Assembly (NCBI RefSeq): GCF_002845745.1 | Contig: NZ_PIUM01000003.1 | Location: 186,001-250,000 of the forward strand | DNA length: 64,000 nucleotides | Source: Telmatospirillum siberiense | GTDB taxonomy: Bacteria > Pseudomonadota > Alphaproteobacteria > Rhodospirillales > Magnetospirillaceae | Direction of reading: 5' to 3' | Part shown: piece after piece, positions 54,460-64,000 of the stretch | How the letters are laid out: each line of letters opens with the position of its first letter | How positions within the stretch are numbered: the first letter of the stretch is position 1 | Translations under genes and position numbers: made by a program | Notes under the pieces: model-generated | The model's input: the letters and a program-made list of their open reading frames with translations, nothing else | The model's database searches: none | Told to the model about the DNA's origin: nothing

Positions 54460-56757
54460 TCATTCCACCATTTCCGGCTCCTTGGGGGCTTTGGCATGAC
54501 CTTCCAGGAAGTCGAAGGTGAGCTTGTCGTCCGCGACGGCGACCTTGACCACCCCCCCCTTCGCCAGGCGTCCGAACAACAACTCTTCGGCCAGGGGTTT
54601 TTTGATGTGCTCCTGAATGACGCGCGACAGCGGCCGGGCGCCGTAGTTCTTGTCGTAACCTTTTTCCGCCAGCCAGACACGGGCGGCGTCGGACAGAACG
54701 ATGGTGACATCGCGATCGCCCAACTGGGTTTCCAGTTGAATGACGAACTTGTCGACCACGCGCGAAACCACCTCGGGGCTGAGAGGGGCGAAGGTGATGT
54801 TCGCGTCCAGGCGATTGCGGAATTCGGGAGTGAACAGGCGCTGGATAGCCTCCTGATCGTCGCCCTCCCTCGATTCGCGCGTGAAACCGATGGCCGGCTT
54901 GGCCAGATCGCTGGCTCCCGCATTCGTGGTCATGATCAGGATGACGTTGCGGAAATCCACCGTCTTGCCATTGTGGTCGGTCAATTTACCGTGGTCCATC
55001 ACCTGCAAGAGAATATTGAACAGATCGGGATGGGCTTTTTCGATCTCGTCGAGCAACAGGACGGAATGCGGATGTTGATCGATCGAATCGGTGAGCAACC
55101 CACCCTGATCGAAACCGACATAGCCTGGAGGCGCACCGATCAGACGGGAGATGGAATGACGCTCCATATATTCGGACATATCGAAGCGGATCAGTTCGAT
55201 GCCCATGATCTTGGACAACTGCCGCGCCACTTCGGTTTTGCCGACGCCGGTCGGGCCGGAGAACAAATAACAACCGATCGGCTTTTCGGGCTCGCGCAAA
55301 CCGGCGCGAGCCAATTTGATCGCCGAGGCAAGCGCTTCGATGGCATTGTCCTGACCAAATACCAAGGTCTTCAAATCGCGCTCCAGCGACCGAAGCACCT
55401 CCATGTCGTTGGAAGACACGCTCTTCGGAGGGACCCGGGCGATCTTGGCGACGATTTCCTCGATGTCGCGCACGGTCACCGTCTTGCGGCGCTTCGATTC
55501 GGGCAGCAGCATGCGGGCCGCCCCCACCTCATCGATGACGTCGATGGCCTTGTCGGGCAATTTGCGGTCGCTGATATAACGCACCGCCAGTTCGACGGCC
55601 GCACGGATGGCATCGTTGGTATAACGGACCCGGTGATGAGCCTCGTAATAGGGCTTGATGCCGTTCAGAATCTTGACGGCATCCTCTACCGACGGCTCAT
55701 TGACGTCGATCTTCTGGAAGCGACGGACGAGCGCCCGATCCTTTTCGAAATGGTTGCGGAATTCCTTGTAGGTCGTCGAACCGATGCACCGAAGACTACC
55801 CGAAGCCAATGCCGGCTTGAGGAGATTCGAAGCATCCATCGATCCGCCCGATGTGGCTCCGGCGCCGATGACCGTATGGATTTCATCGATGAACAGGATG
55901 GCCCCCTCCAGAGCCTCCAGTTCCGAGACGACAGCCTTCAGCCGTTCTTCGAAGTCGCCGCGATAACGGGTGCCGGCGAGCAACGCGCCCATATCCAGGG
56001 AGAAGATGGTGGCGTTAAGCAGAACCTCCGGGACTTCGTTCTTGACGATGCGCCGGGCGAGACCTTCCGCGATGGCTGTCTTGCCGACGCCGGGGTCGCC
56101 CACATAAAGCGGGTTGTTCTTGGACCTGCGGCAAAGGATTTGAATGGTCCGCTCGATCTCCATCTCGCGGCCGATCAACGGGTCGATCTTTCCCTGCGCC
56201 GCTTTCCGATTCAGGTTGACGCAGTAGGCGCTCAGCGCTTCTTGGCCTTTTTTCACGACCGCCTCGGGTTTTGTGTCCTCATCCACTCCATGTACCGGGC
56301 GGGCCTGATTGCGGCCCGGCGCCTTGGCTATGCCATGGGAAATATAGTTCACGGCATCCAGGCGGGTCATATCCTGCAACTGCAGGAAATAGACCGCGTG
56401 ACTTTCCCGTTCGGAAAACAGGGCGACCACCACATTGGCGCCGGTGACCTCTTCCCTCCCCGAAGACTGGACATGAATGGCCGCCCGCTGCACCACCCGC
56501 TGGAAGCCGGCCGTGGGCTTTGGATCGCCGGCCCGCTCCGTCACCAGATCGGCCAGGGCGGTATCGACGAAGTCCGTCAGATCGCGCCGCAGTCGCTCGA
56601 GATCGACATTGCAGGCGCGAAGCACGGCGATGGAGTCCTGATCTTCGGTCAGCGCCAATAGCAAATGTTCGAGTGTCGCGTATTCATGGCGTCGTTCAGA
56701 CGCCAATGCGAGAGCTCGGTGAAGACTTTGCTCGAGATTCCGCGACAGCATCGGCAT
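54460..56757 (-). CDS. clpA: ATP-dependent Clp protease ATP-binding subunit ClpA
   Basis: 765 residues. N-terminal ClpN domain (1-about 145, with [13 protein letters not shown]), two AAA+ modules with Walker A GDPGVGKT and GPTGVGKT, Walker [11 protein letters not shown] and [13 protein letters not shown], and the ClpP-binding loop region near the C-terminus. Lacks the middle coiled coil of ClpB. Unfolds substrates, including N-degron proteins delivered by ClpS, into ClpP. ATG 56757 overlaps the clpS stop by one base (TAATG). Confidence 0.97.
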   Translation of the reverse strand: MPMLSRNLEQSLHRALALASERRHEYATLEHLLLALTEDQDSIAVLRACNVDLERLRRDLTDFVDTALADLVTERAGDPKPTAGFQRVVQRAAIHVQSSGREEVTGANVVVALFSERESHAVYFLQLQDMTRLDAVNYISHGIAKAPGRNQARPVHGVDEDTKPEAVVKKGQEALSAYCVNLNRKAAQGKIDPLIGREMEIERTIQILCRRSKNNPLYVGDPGVGKTAIAEGLARRIVKNEVPEVLLNATIFSLDMGALLAGTRYRGDFEERLKAVVSELEALEGAILFIDEIHTVIGAGATSGGSMDASNLLKPALASGSLRCIGSTTYKEFRNHFEKDRALVRRFQKIDVNEPSVEDAVKILNGIKPYYEAHHRVRYTNDAIRAAVELAVRYISDRKLPDKAIDVIDEVGAARMLLPESKRRKTVTVRDIEEIVAKIARVPPKSVSSNDMEVLRSLERDLKTLVFGQDNAIEALASAIKLARAGLREPEKPIGCYLFSGPTGVGKTEVARQLSKIMGIELIRFDMSEYMERHSISRLIGAPPGYVGFDQGGLLTDSIDQHPHSVLLLDEIEKAHPDLFNILLQVMDHGKLTDHNGKTVDFRNVILIMTTNAGASDLAKPAIGFTRESREGDDQEAIQRLFTPEFRNRLDANITFAPLSPEVVSRVVDKFVIQLETQLGDRDVTIVLSDAARVWLAEKGYDKNYGARPLSRVIQEHIKKPLAEELLFGRLAKGGVVKVAVADDKLTFDFLEGHAKAPKEPEMVE

Positions 56758-57089
56758 TATTCCTTCTCAATAGTACACTGCAGCGGATGCTGGTTTTGCC
56801 TGGCCAAATCCATGACCTGCGTCACCTTGGTCTCCGCCACTTCATATGTGTACACTCCGCAGACACCGACTCCCCGCTGATGGACATGCATCATGATGCG
56901 TGTCGCCTCTTCGCGGTTCTTGCCGAAAAAGCGTTCGAGAACGTGAACGACGAATTCCATAGGGGTGTAATCGTCATTCAGCATAAGGACCTTGTACATC
57001 GACGGACGTTTGGTCTTCGGTCGGGTCTTGATGACCACTCCGGTCTGCGGTCCGTCGTCGTTTGGCCTATCGTTCTCGTTTTCACTCAT
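56757..57089 (-). CDS. clpS: ATP-dependent Clp protease adaptor ClpS
   Basis: 110 residues from ATG 57089; upstream in-frame sequence has no support. N-recognin adaptor that hands N-degron substrates to ClpA. Core: [24 protein letters not shown] (two parts) with the conserved Asn-Asp-Asp pocket, THE-type [24 protein letters not shown], and [11 protein letters not shown]. The flexible N-terminus (about 1-30) engages ClpA. Coupled to clpA by a one-base overlap. The upstream gap to 57464 holds only the phasin terminator. Confidence 0.96.
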   Translation of the reverse strand: MSENENDRPNDDGPQTGVVIKTRPKTKRPSMYKVLMLNDDYTPMEFVVHVLERFFGKNREEATRIMMHVHQRGVGVCGVYTYEVAETKVTQVMDLARQNQHPLQCTIEKE

Positions 57090-57378
57090 TCGGATGGTTC
57101 GGTTCACCGATGTCGTCGTCGAGACACCCCTATAATATTGGTTCGGCACGGCCGGGGAAAAGTCCCCTTTTCGCCAAAGAGCCATCACCCCTCTACCTCA
57201 CCCATAAGCCGGGCCTCCTGAAGGAGGTTGCGGCGACAAGCACAAGCGCCGTTTTAAGCCGTCCCGAGCGGGGTTCGACCGCCATGCGGACATCGCCCCT
57301 TTTTCTTCAGCCGGACGGCCGGCACACCGAAATCGAGAAACGATCATCTCGCGCTCGATGATCGCTTCAGACGAAAAA

Positions 57379-57404
57379 GCCCGGCGGAGGTGCCTCCACC
57401 GGGC
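57379..57404 (-). terminator. Phasin gene terminator
   Basis: GCCCGGCGGAGG and CCTCCACCGGGC form a near-perfect stem (one mismatch); on the minus strand CTTTTTCGT follows. Lies 60 nt after the phasin stop. Confidence 0.75.
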
Positions 57405-57464
57405 CCGATACCATCCTACCTGGCAAATCCGCCGCGTATAGATCCTCTTTTCGCAACCGCGCCT

Positions 57465-57938
57465 TCAGGCTGCGATTTTTGTCAACGACTGGACCGCGGC
57501 ATCCACCCGCTTGTTGATCGGAGCGATGGCCTCTTCGGCCAGCTTGCTGGACAGTTCGCCGAGTTTCTGGCTTTCGACCACCAGCTTGTCGAAATTCGAT
57601 TTAGCCAGCGAAGACGAGAGATCAATGACCTCCTTCAAAGTTTTGGCTCCGGCGAGAGCCTTGCCGGCCGAGAGAGAATCCTCAAAAGAGCCCTGGGCCA
57701 AGGCGACAACCGATTGGGAAAGGTCCTGCACTCCACGGGCGACGATATCGGCGGAACGGAACAAGGCTTCCAGATTTTGCTGGTTGAATTGCAGAAGATC
57801 CTCATACCCCTTGAAAATCTCGGAACCGCCCTTGCCGGCCGGCTCGATAAGGTTCTGCTGAACGGCCGGCGTTTCTTCGGCCGCGTCGACGGTTTCGACG
57901 ACGGGTACGGCGATGCTTTTCACGGGCTTGGTTGTCAT
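57465..57938 (-). CDS. Phasin family protein
   Basis: 157 residues from ATG 57938, which has GGAGG about 11 nt upstream; ATG 57956 is the alternative. Small amphipathic granule-associated protein that coats polyhydroxyalkanoate inclusions. Typical phasin_2 features: FKGYEDLLQFNQQNLEALFRSADIVARGVQDLSQS in consecutive parts, then a long helix ending KRVDAAVQSLTKIAA. An Ala/Thr/Val-rich N-terminus precedes. The order phasin-clpS-clpA is common in Rhodospirillales. No PHA synthase is in the window. Confidence 0.9.
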   Translation of the reverse strand: MTTKPVKSIAVPVVETVDAAEETPAVQQNLIEPAGKGGSEIFKGYEDLLQFNQQNLEALFRSADIVARGVQDLSQSVVALAQGSFEDSLSAGKALAGAKTLKEVIDLSSSLAKSNFDKLVVESQKLGELSSKLAEEAIAPINKRVDAAVQSLTKIAA

Positions 57939-58120
57939 TTCAACAGTTTCCTCCATGCTGGGTACGAAATCCGGCGTCCCGCCTCGGAGTTGGACCGATC
58001 GAAAACCGTGCGAAAGGGCGCCCCCTTTCGATGTTGCAGTGCGGGATCACGGAATTTGACGGCAAACGATGAAGTGTGTCAACGGGAAGTTGTGCAGCGC
58101 AGCATTCTGTCACACCGCCG

Positions 58121-58807
58121 TCAGAATCCCCCACTCGAAATCCCGTCCCGCCCCACGGTCAGATACCAGCGCTCCGCCGCCAGATGGGGCTGGTCGTAAC
58201 TCCCGACGTAAGCGAAAGGATCGGCTTCCTTGAAAGGCACGTCGGTTCGGTCAAGAGCCCGCAGTTCCTTCGGAAAAGTCAACGCTGCGAAATCATCCGA
58301 GGGAAACAGCCAGGCATTGCCCACGAAACGCCCCTTCACACAGGCCGCGACAACCCAGTAAAAGCCGTCCGACGGAAGACGCAGCCCGGTCGGTGGCGGA
58401 GAGAACAGGGGCTGGAGAGAAGACAGCAAATGATCGCGTTGCCCGGAAGAAAGCGTCGTCTGCGCCGTCGCCCCCCGCCAGGGTGCCAGGAGATCGTCGC
58501 TCGAAAGGGCGGAGAGTGTGGCCGACAAAATCACACGCTGCCGAAGGAGCGGCTTATCGCCAGCCGGCTCGAATTCGTAGATGCGCACTTGCTCTCGCCA
58601 AAAACCGTTATAGACGAATCTGTAGCGATCTGACGTTCCGGCCCGGCACGCCTCGCGGATATCGTCACCCGCGACGAAGGAAAACCAAAAGAAGCGTCGT
58701 TCGAGCGGATTGTCCAATCCTTCACCGGCATACCGGCACCCGGCCAGGGCCACAGCCATGAACACCAAAAGCCCGGCTATCCGAAAAGCGCGTTTTTCCA
58801 GCATCAT
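58121..58807 (-). CDS. Predicted lipoprotein of unknown function
   Basis: 228 residues from ATG 58807 (AGGAA 8 nt upstream). Lipoprotein signal: hydrophobic stretch then lipobox VALAGC, Cys at about residue 24, so it should be anchored in a membrane. The mature part contains FFWFSFVAGDDIREACRAG, DRYRFVYNGFWREQVRIYEF, GFYWVVAACVKGRFVGNAW and SYDQPHLAAERWYLTVGRDG. No catalytic motif recognised. Divergent from dacF across 225 nt, in line with a cell-envelope role. Confidence 0.75.
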   Translation of the reverse strand: MMLEKRAFRIAGLLVFMAVALAGCRYAGEGLDNPLERRFFWFSFVAGDDIREACRAGTSDRYRFVYNGFWREQVRIYEFEPAGDKPLLRQRVILSATLSALSSDDLLAPWRGATAQTTLSSGQRDHLLSSLQPLFSPPPTGLRLPSDGFYWVVAACVKGRFVGNAWLFPSDDFAALTFPKELRALDRTDVPFKEADPFAYVGSYDQPHLAAERWYLTVGRDGISSGGF

Positions 58808-59032
58808 TAACCACTTCCTAAGGCGACACCCTCTATTGTTTCCTCATTATGAGGCTTCCGTCCACCCGCCGTTTCCGGCTGGATGTCCGCTCGAGGCGAG
58901 CGTGGATGGGAATAACTTGCGGCCATCACAAAAAATAACGACATCCGGCATCCAAACTGTGGACAGACTCGCATGGATTTTCTATTGTGAAAACTGTCGG
59001 TTTTGTTCAGTTTCAGCTCAAGGCAATAGGAC

Positions 59033-60382
59033 GTGAAGTCGAACGCCCATAAGTTTCTATCCTTGTTCAATGCTGGCGTGTCGGCGTGCCGCGTCCTCGC
59101 GATTCTGATCTTATCAGTCAGCTTTTTCGTTATAGCAATGGTAGCGCCGGCCGAAGCGAAATACGCTTCCATGGTTGTCGACGCCGATACGGGTGAAGTC
59201 CTCCACGCGGTCAATGCCGACAACAGGAACTATCCCGCGTCCCTGACCAAGATGATGACCCTCTATCTCTTGTTCGACGCCCTTGATCGCGGCCAAGTCA
59301 AACTGACGGACAGGATTCCCGTTTCCGCACATGCATCCGCCCAGTCCCCGTCCAAACTGGGGCTACGCGCCGGCCAAACCATCATGGTCGAAGACGCCAT
59401 CCTGGGCCTTTGCACCAAGTCCGCCAACGACGCCGCCGTCGCGGTCGGCGAATTCCTGGGCGGTACGGAAACCGCTTTTGCCGACATCATGACGCGCAAG
59501 GCACGCGAGCTTGGCATGCGCCAGACCGTTTTCCGCAACGCCTCAGGCCTTCCCAATCTGTCGCAATTCAGTTCGGCCCGCGACATGGCGACCCTGGCCC
59601 GCGCGCTGCTGCACAACCACCCCCGCCAATACCACTATTTTTCCACGGGGCAATTCACCTACAACGGCGAAACGATGCGCAACCACAACCATCTGATGGA
59701 ATGGTATGATGGTGTCGACGGCATCAAGACCGGTTATATCGGCGCGTCGGGTTTCAACCTCGTCGCCTCGGTCAAGCGCGACGGCCGCCGCCTGATCGGT
59801 GTCGTCTTCGGTGGCCAGAGCGCTGCCGCCCGCGACCGTCACATGGCGCAACTTCTGGACGCCGCCTTCGCCAGAACTCCGGGATCCAGCGGTGTCGAAA
59901 TGGCCGAAATGCCCGAACAACAGGGTGAGGACGAACCGGTCGCCGCCGCTCCGCCAAAGGGCAAGGCCAAAGCCAAGGTCAAAACGGCATCCGCCCATCA
60001 ATCCGATTATCACGCGGTGATGAAGGCGATGGCGGCGGGACAGGCCGGACGCATTTCCACCGCAGCCAAATCAGGCAAGACGGGCCGCGCCAAAGCATCC
60101 GCTGATGATGACGAAGACTCTTCGGGCGATGCCGACGAAGACAATTGGGGCATTCAAGTCGGGGCCTACGCCCAGCAGGCCAAGGCGAAGGAGGCGGTCA
60201 CCACCGCACGTCATAAATTGGGTAAATTGGTCGCGGACGGTGAAGTCAGCATCGCCCGCAACAAAGGCAATCATGCCCCCTTCCGTGCGAGACTGATCGG
60301 TCTTTCCAAGGACACCGCGCGGGAAGCATGCCGCCGGCTTGGGAAAAATGGCATTTCCTGCGCGGTCATCAACGCCGGATAG
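59033..60382 (+). CDS. dacF: D-alanyl-D-alanine carboxypeptidase with SPOR domain
   Basis: 449 residues; start GTG 59033 (AGGAC just upstream). Low-molecular-mass penicillin-binding protein that trims peptidoglycan pentapeptides in the periplasm. N-terminal signal segment (about 20-42), then the S11 peptidase with Ser70-x-x-Lys73 (SLTK), SxN at 130-132 and KTG at 232-234. After an Ala/Lys-rich linker (about 290-365) comes a C-terminal SPOR domain (about 370-449, WGIQVGAYAQQAKAKEAV), which binds denuded septal glycan and so should direct the enzyme to division sites. Confidence 0.95.
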   Translation: MKSNAHKFLSLFNAGVSACRVLAILILSVSFFVIAMVAPAEAKYASMVVDADTGEVLHAVNADNRNYPASLTKMMTLYLLFDALDRGQVKLTDRIPVSAHASAQSPSKLGLRAGQTIMVEDAILGLCTKSANDAAVAVGEFLGGTETAFADIMTRKARELGMRQTVFRNASGLPNLSQFSSARDMATLARALLHNHPRQYHYFSTGQFTYNGETMRNHNHLMEWYDGVDGIKTGYIGASGFNLVASVKRDGRRLIGVVFGGQSAAARDRHMAQLLDAAFARTPGSSGVEMAEMPEQQGEDEPVAAAPPKGKAKAKVKTASAHQSDYHAVMKAMAAGQAGRISTAAKSGKTGRAKASADDDEDSSGDADEDNWGIQVGAYAQQAKAKEAVTTARHKLGKLVADGEVSIARNKGNHAPFRARLIGLSKDTAREACRRLGKNGISCAVINAG

Positions 60383-60406
60383 ACATTTCGGGGTTCAGGG
60401 CGGTCC

Positions 60407-61123
60407 TCAGAATTGCAGCACCGTCGAAGCGAGAATCGCTCCCCGCGACGCCATCAGATAGAGCCCCATATGGTGGGTCAACTCCCTGGGATGGGTGGCC
60501 GTCGCCGGCAGCCCCAACGCATCCACCGTCGGTCGCGGTAAATCGTAGGTGGCGCATCCAGGCTCGTAGACCACCACATCCGCCAGGCTGGGTATCAAAC
60601 CGTGATTGCGGGCCGACAACAGTGTCAGGACAAAGTCCATGACACAGATATCGGTGCAAATCCCCACCACCAAGACAGCAGCCAAGCGACAATCGTTGAT
60701 CCATTCGATAACGGCGTTGCGTCCGGTTTCGGCATCGATGGCGCCGATGAAACCGTTGATGCAGTCCTTTTGCACCAAGCGCGCCCGATCGCTCTTTTCC
60801 AGCCAGGCCAGCGCCGGAACCAACATCTCATGGCCACTGCCCCTTTCGCAGTGAGGCGGATAAGGCGGCTCAAGCTTTCCAGGCTCATGGCTGTCCAGGA
60901 ACAGCAGAATGGGGCGCCCCTCTTTTTCAAAAAGTCGTGCCAAACGATCGGTTTGCGAAATCATCCGCTCGACGCAGCCATCCGGCCCTGCGGGTGCCAG
61001 CGGGCCGCATCCGGGGGTGGCGAATCCATTGATCTCGTCGACGATCACCAACCCCACCGAACGCCCTTTGAGATCGAACGCCCCTAAGGCAAGCGGCAGA
61101 TCGGAAAGCGAAAACGTATTCAA
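60407..61123 (-). CDS. Isochorismatase-family cysteine hydrolase
   Basis: 238 residues. Start is TTG 61123: GGAGGTGA lies 4 nt upstream, by far the best site; a longer reading from ATG 61192 adds 23 residues without one. Catalytic triad of the isochorismatase/nicotinamidase fold: Asp29 (IVDEINGF), Lys119 (RLVQKD) and Cys160 (GICTDICVMDF). The metal-ligand region (SHEPGKLEPPYPPHC) resembles nicotinamidases (DxHxxxxxEfxxxPpHC). Nicotinamidase is a plausible but unproven function. Confidence 0.85.
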   Translation of the reverse strand: MNTFSLSDLPLALGAFDLKGRSVGLVIVDEINGFATPGCGPLAPAGPDGCVERMISQTDRLARLFEKEGRPILLFLDSHEPGKLEPPYPPHCERGSGHEMLVPALAWLEKSDRARLVQKDCINGFIGAIDAETGRNAVIEWINDCRLAAVLVVGICTDICVMDFVLTLLSARNHGLIPSLADVVVYEPGCATYDLPRPTVDALGLPATATHPRELTHHMGLYLMASRGAILASTVLQF

Positions 61124-61227
61124 GGCGTCACCTCCAATAAAGCGAATGACGCAGCTTAACGCGGTTTCCTCCTCACTGGAACCGACGGGCATATCTGCCA
61201 ATACATAACCGCATAACTCGTCTATTG

Positions 61228-61248
61228 AATACGATACCGTATGGTATC
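61228..61248. promoter_or_regulatory. Candidate operator, overlapping inverted repeats
   Basis: GATACC-GTAT-GGTATC (61233-61248) is a perfect 6+6 inverted repeat, and ATACG-ATAC-CGTAT overlaps it. It lies in the divergent region between the hydrolase and the first mini-lipoprotein. Could bind a TetR or GntR type regulator. Confidence 0.35.
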
Positions 61249-61324
61249 AAATGTACCGCATACCAAGCAGCCGGCGATCCACCGCTGATCCCGGAGATCA
61301 CTATCTGAAAGACAGGAGCACATC

Positions 61325-61453
61325 ATGAAAAGCGTTTCCCTTAAATCCCTCGTCGCCGTCGTGGCCCTCGCCGCCTCTTTAGCCGCCTGCACATCGGCCA
61401 CGGTCGGCGCCGACCGCCAGGTGTCGCCGACCGCCCTGCAATGGAACAAGTAA
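61325..61453 (+). CDS. Very small lipoprotein, copy 1
   Basis: 42 residues: ATG 61325 to TAA 61453, with GACAGGAG 7 nt upstream. Signal of about 20 residues (SLKSLVAVVALAASLAAC) with lipobox LAAC, so the mature peptide is only about 22 residues (CTSATVGADRQV...). Entericidin-like in size but not recognisably the same family. A paralog with near-identical signal starts 79 nt downstream and has the same ribosome site, pointing to tandem duplication. Confidence 0.75.
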   Translation: MKSVSLKSLVAVVALAASLAACTSATVGADRQVSPTALQWNK

Positions 61454-61532
61454 GGCGTTCCGGCAGGAACGGACAAAGCAGCCGAAGATCCCATGCAGGT
61501 CTCGGCGCAATCGCAGAAGACAGGAGACCATC

Positions 61533-61670
61533 ATGAAGACCATTTCCTTGAAATCCCTCGTTGCCGTCGTGGCCCTCGCCGCCTCTCTGGCCGCTTGTAC
61601 CTCGGCCACCACCAGCGGTAACCGGTATGAAACGAATCTCAACGCCTCCGCCATTGGCGGGGCCCGGTAA
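61533..61670 (+). CDS. Very small lipoprotein, copy 2
   Basis: 45 residues: ATG 61533 to TAA 61670, GACAGGAG upstream. The first 25 residues match copy 1 except for two conservative changes (MKTISLKSL versus MKSVSLKSL), including the LAAC lipobox and CTSAT. The mature tails differ completely (SGNRYETNLNASAIGGAR here). Selection seems to act on export and lipidation, with a variable short tail. Function unknown. Confidence 0.75.
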   Translation: MKTISLKSLVAVVALAASLAACTSATTSGNRYETNLNASAIGGAR

Positions 61671-61824
61671 ATCTCAATGATCCGGCCCCGGACAGGAACA
61701 ACACAGCAGAAGGGACATCGGGATGCGAGGCCATCGCCGATGTCCCTTCCCAGAGCCGGATGCCTTGCCGTTCGAACAACTCCCTCGTACTATTCCCGCC
61801 ATGCCTGCCGATGAAAGATCAGCC

Positions 61825-62406
61825 ATGCCCCAAGATAATATTCGTCCCATCCGCCTTCTCGGACTGTCCGGCAGTCTTCGCCGTGAATCGCACAACACGG
61901 CGGTTTTGAATACCGTCGCCGAAAATCTTGGCGAAGGCGTCTCGATGACGCTGTTTCCCCTGAACGATCTGCCGCTTTACAATCAGGACGATGACGACGG
62001 AAAGGGGCCGGCCGCGGTCCTGGCCCTGCGCCGGGCGATCGCCGATAGCGACGGGCTGATCGTCTCCTCGCCCGAGTTCAACTATGGCATTCCCGGCGTT
62101 TTGAAAAACGCCCTGGACTGGGCTTCCAGACCCTATGGTCAATCTTCGCTGATCGGCAAACCCGCCATCATCATCACGGTCTCCCCGGCTTTCACCGGAG
62201 GCGTCCGCGCGCAGAGCCAAATCCAGGAAACCCTGGAGGCCTGCATGGTGCGCGTCGTCCTACGGCCTCAAGTGGTCATCGGCAGCAGCCATGAGAAGAT
62301 CAAGGAAGGGCGTCTGACCGATGCCCCCTCCCTGGCCTTCGCATTGGCGGGCGTAGACGATTTGCTGAAGGAAATCAGCCTGCTGCAATCGGCCAAGGAC
62401 CGTTGA
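61825..62406 (+). CDS. NAD(P)H-dependent FMN reductase (ArsH/ChrR/AzoR-like flavodoxin fold)
   Basis: 193 residues from ATG 61825; ATG 61801 would add eight residues. Flavodoxin-like fold: LLGLSGSLRRESHN (FMN phosphate loop), PLNDLPLYNQDDDDGKGPAAV and SPEFNYGIPGVLKNALDWASR, the diagnostic active-site block. Reduces FMN, quinones or chromate-like oxidants with NAD(P)H. A TetR regulator starts 6 nt downstream on the same strand, so the pair is probably an inducible detoxification operon. Confidence 0.9.
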   Translation: MPQDNIRPIRLLGLSGSLRRESHNTAVLNTVAENLGEGVSMTLFPLNDLPLYNQDDDDGKGPAAVLALRRAIADSDGLIVSSPEFNYGIPGVLKNALDWASRPYGQSSLIGKPAIIITVSPAFTGGVRAQSQIQETLEACMVRVVLRPQVVIGSSHEKIKEGRLTDAPSLAFALAGVDDLLKEISLLQSAKDR

Positions 62407-62412
62407 CCGGCA

Positions 62413-63057
62413 ATGGACGGCGAGTCGAACAATAACGATCGCCCCCTCTGCCGCCGCACGCGCCGTGGCGAAGAACGATGCGAACGCGTGCGCGCCGTCG
62501 CCAGCGAACTGTTCCTCGCCCATGGATACGACCGAGTCAGTCTGGACGACATCATCGCCCAGGCTGGCGGCTCGAAAACCAACATCTACAGTCATTTCGG
62601 CGGCAAGGAAGGGCTATTCATCGCCACCGTCGAGCGCTTGTGCGATCAGGTCAACGCGACGCTGAAAGCGCTCGACCTCGCCGATGCGAGCCTGGAAGAT
62701 GGGCTGCGGCAACTCGGCCGCACCCTCATGATGGCCGTTCTGGACGAGCGGCATCTGGGCCTCTACCGCCTGATCATCGGTCAGTCGGGACGCATTCCCG
62801 GCATCGGCGGCCCTTGGATGACGCATGGCCCGGAAGAAACCCGCCGCATCATCGCGCTTTTTTTAACCCCGCATCAAAATCGCTTGCGCGATCTGACGCC
62901 GGAACGAGCGGCCGGCATCTATCACAATATGCTGATCTGGGATCATTTGAACTCCGCCGTTTTCGCCCATGGTGAAAAACCGGAGTCCCCTGTCATCGAC
63001 AAACATGTCGATGATACGCTGTCGCTTTTCGCGCGCGGATATATCCTCCCGGCGTGA
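62413..63057 (+). CDS. TetR/AcrR family transcriptional regulator
   Basis: 214 residues. N-terminal helix-turn-helix with ASELFLAHGYDRVSLDDIIAQAGGSKTNIYSHFGGKEGLF read in parts; the C-terminal domain is TetR_C-like with QLGRTLMMAVLDERHLGLYRLIIGQ (AefR-like). Starts 6 nt after the FMN reductase gene, so it likely controls that operon in response to an oxidant or aromatic ligand. No strong ribosome site; translation may depend on coupling. Confidence 0.88.
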   Translation: MDGESNNNDRPLCRRTRRGEERCERVRAVASELFLAHGYDRVSLDDIIAQAGGSKTNIYSHFGGKEGLFIATVERLCDQVNATLKALDLADASLEDGLRQLGRTLMMAVLDERHLGLYRLIIGQSGRIPGIGGPWMTHGPEETRRIIALFLTPHQNRLRDLTPERAAGIYHNMLIWDHLNSAVFAHGEKPESPVIDKHVDDTLSLFARGYILPA

Positions 63058-63100
63058 CTCCATTCCTCCTTCGCGAAGCGTTAGGAAGGCGGCTGCCCCG

Positions 63101-64000
<900 letters not shown>

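Noticed and set aside
54376-56661. Long plus-strand frame opposite clpA
   Set aside because: Antisense shadow of clpA.

Overview
The window is GC-rich chromosomal DNA from an alphaproteobacterium, most likely a Rhodospirillales member. The inference rests on gene content and order: a complete minus-strand 14-gene complex I operon (nuoA to nuoN) followed by birA, then coaX, ribonuclease J and methylmalonyl-CoA epimerase; tig-clpP-clpX-lon-hupB; phasin-clpS-clpA; and a DacF-type D,D-carboxypeptidase with a SPOR domain. No plasmid, prophage, transposase or CRISPR array is visible.

Layout. 0-2.9 kb: start of nadE (cut by the window edge), an exported protein, DNA glycosylase tag, a small unknown protein and mce. 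2.9-5.3 kb: rnj and coaX, overlapping by 4 nt. 5.5-6.8 kb: a plus-strand PLP-dependent sulfur lyase, followed by REP-like palindromes, sits between coaX and birA. 7-22 kb: birA and nuoN to nuoA, with a 256-nt palindrome-bearing gap between nuoI and nuoJ and a good promoter ahead of nuoA. 22.2-22.8 kb: tRNA-Asp and tRNA-Val. 22.9-28 kb: accessory block with a periplasmic caspase/Sel1 protein, a NapH-type polyferredoxin, two small cysteine proteins, a divergent zinc-ribbon membrane protein and an exported protein. 28.3-35.1 kb: hupB, lon, clpX, clpP, tig (protein quality control). 35.2 kb: tRNA-Leu. 35.5-38.3 kb: two tandem soluble globin-coupled chemoreceptors. 38.4-41.3 kb: malonyl-CoA decarboxylase and the bifunctional NAD(P)HX repair enzyme. 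41.6-48.3 kb: dadA, a ParA-like ATPase, a receiver that has lost its phosphorylation residues, a Nudix ADP-ribose pyrophosphatase, then cysK, sseA and metC (sulfur amino acids). 48.5-50.2 kb: an unknown helical protein and a TetR regulator in AT-rich surroundings. 50.2-51.2 kb: rpsI and rplM. 51.3-54.2 kb: a NodU/CmcH-type carbamoyltransferase and two unknown small proteins. 54.5-58 kb: clpA, clpS, phasin. 58.1-64 kb: a lipoprotein, dacF-SPOR, an isochorismatase-family hydrolase, two tandem very small lipoproteins, an NADPH-dependent FMN reductase with a TetR regulator, and the 3' part of phosphoglucomutase.

How it works together. The core is respiration (complex I), ATP-dependent proteolysis (Lon, ClpXP, ClpAPS, trigger factor) and central cofactor, sulfur and acyl-CoA metabolism. 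Accessory genes are inserted at junctions of these blocks. Many junctions carry palindromic DNA: REP-like copies, a hairpin family abutting the stop codons of unrelated genes, and a GC-rich repeat present in opposite orientations at 42.9 and 46.9 kb. The most unusual material is the caspase/polyferredoxin block, the tandem globin chemoreceptors, the orphan carbamoyltransferase, the twin mini-lipoproteins and the stop-codon palindromes. No wholly new system can be demonstrated from sequence reading alone.
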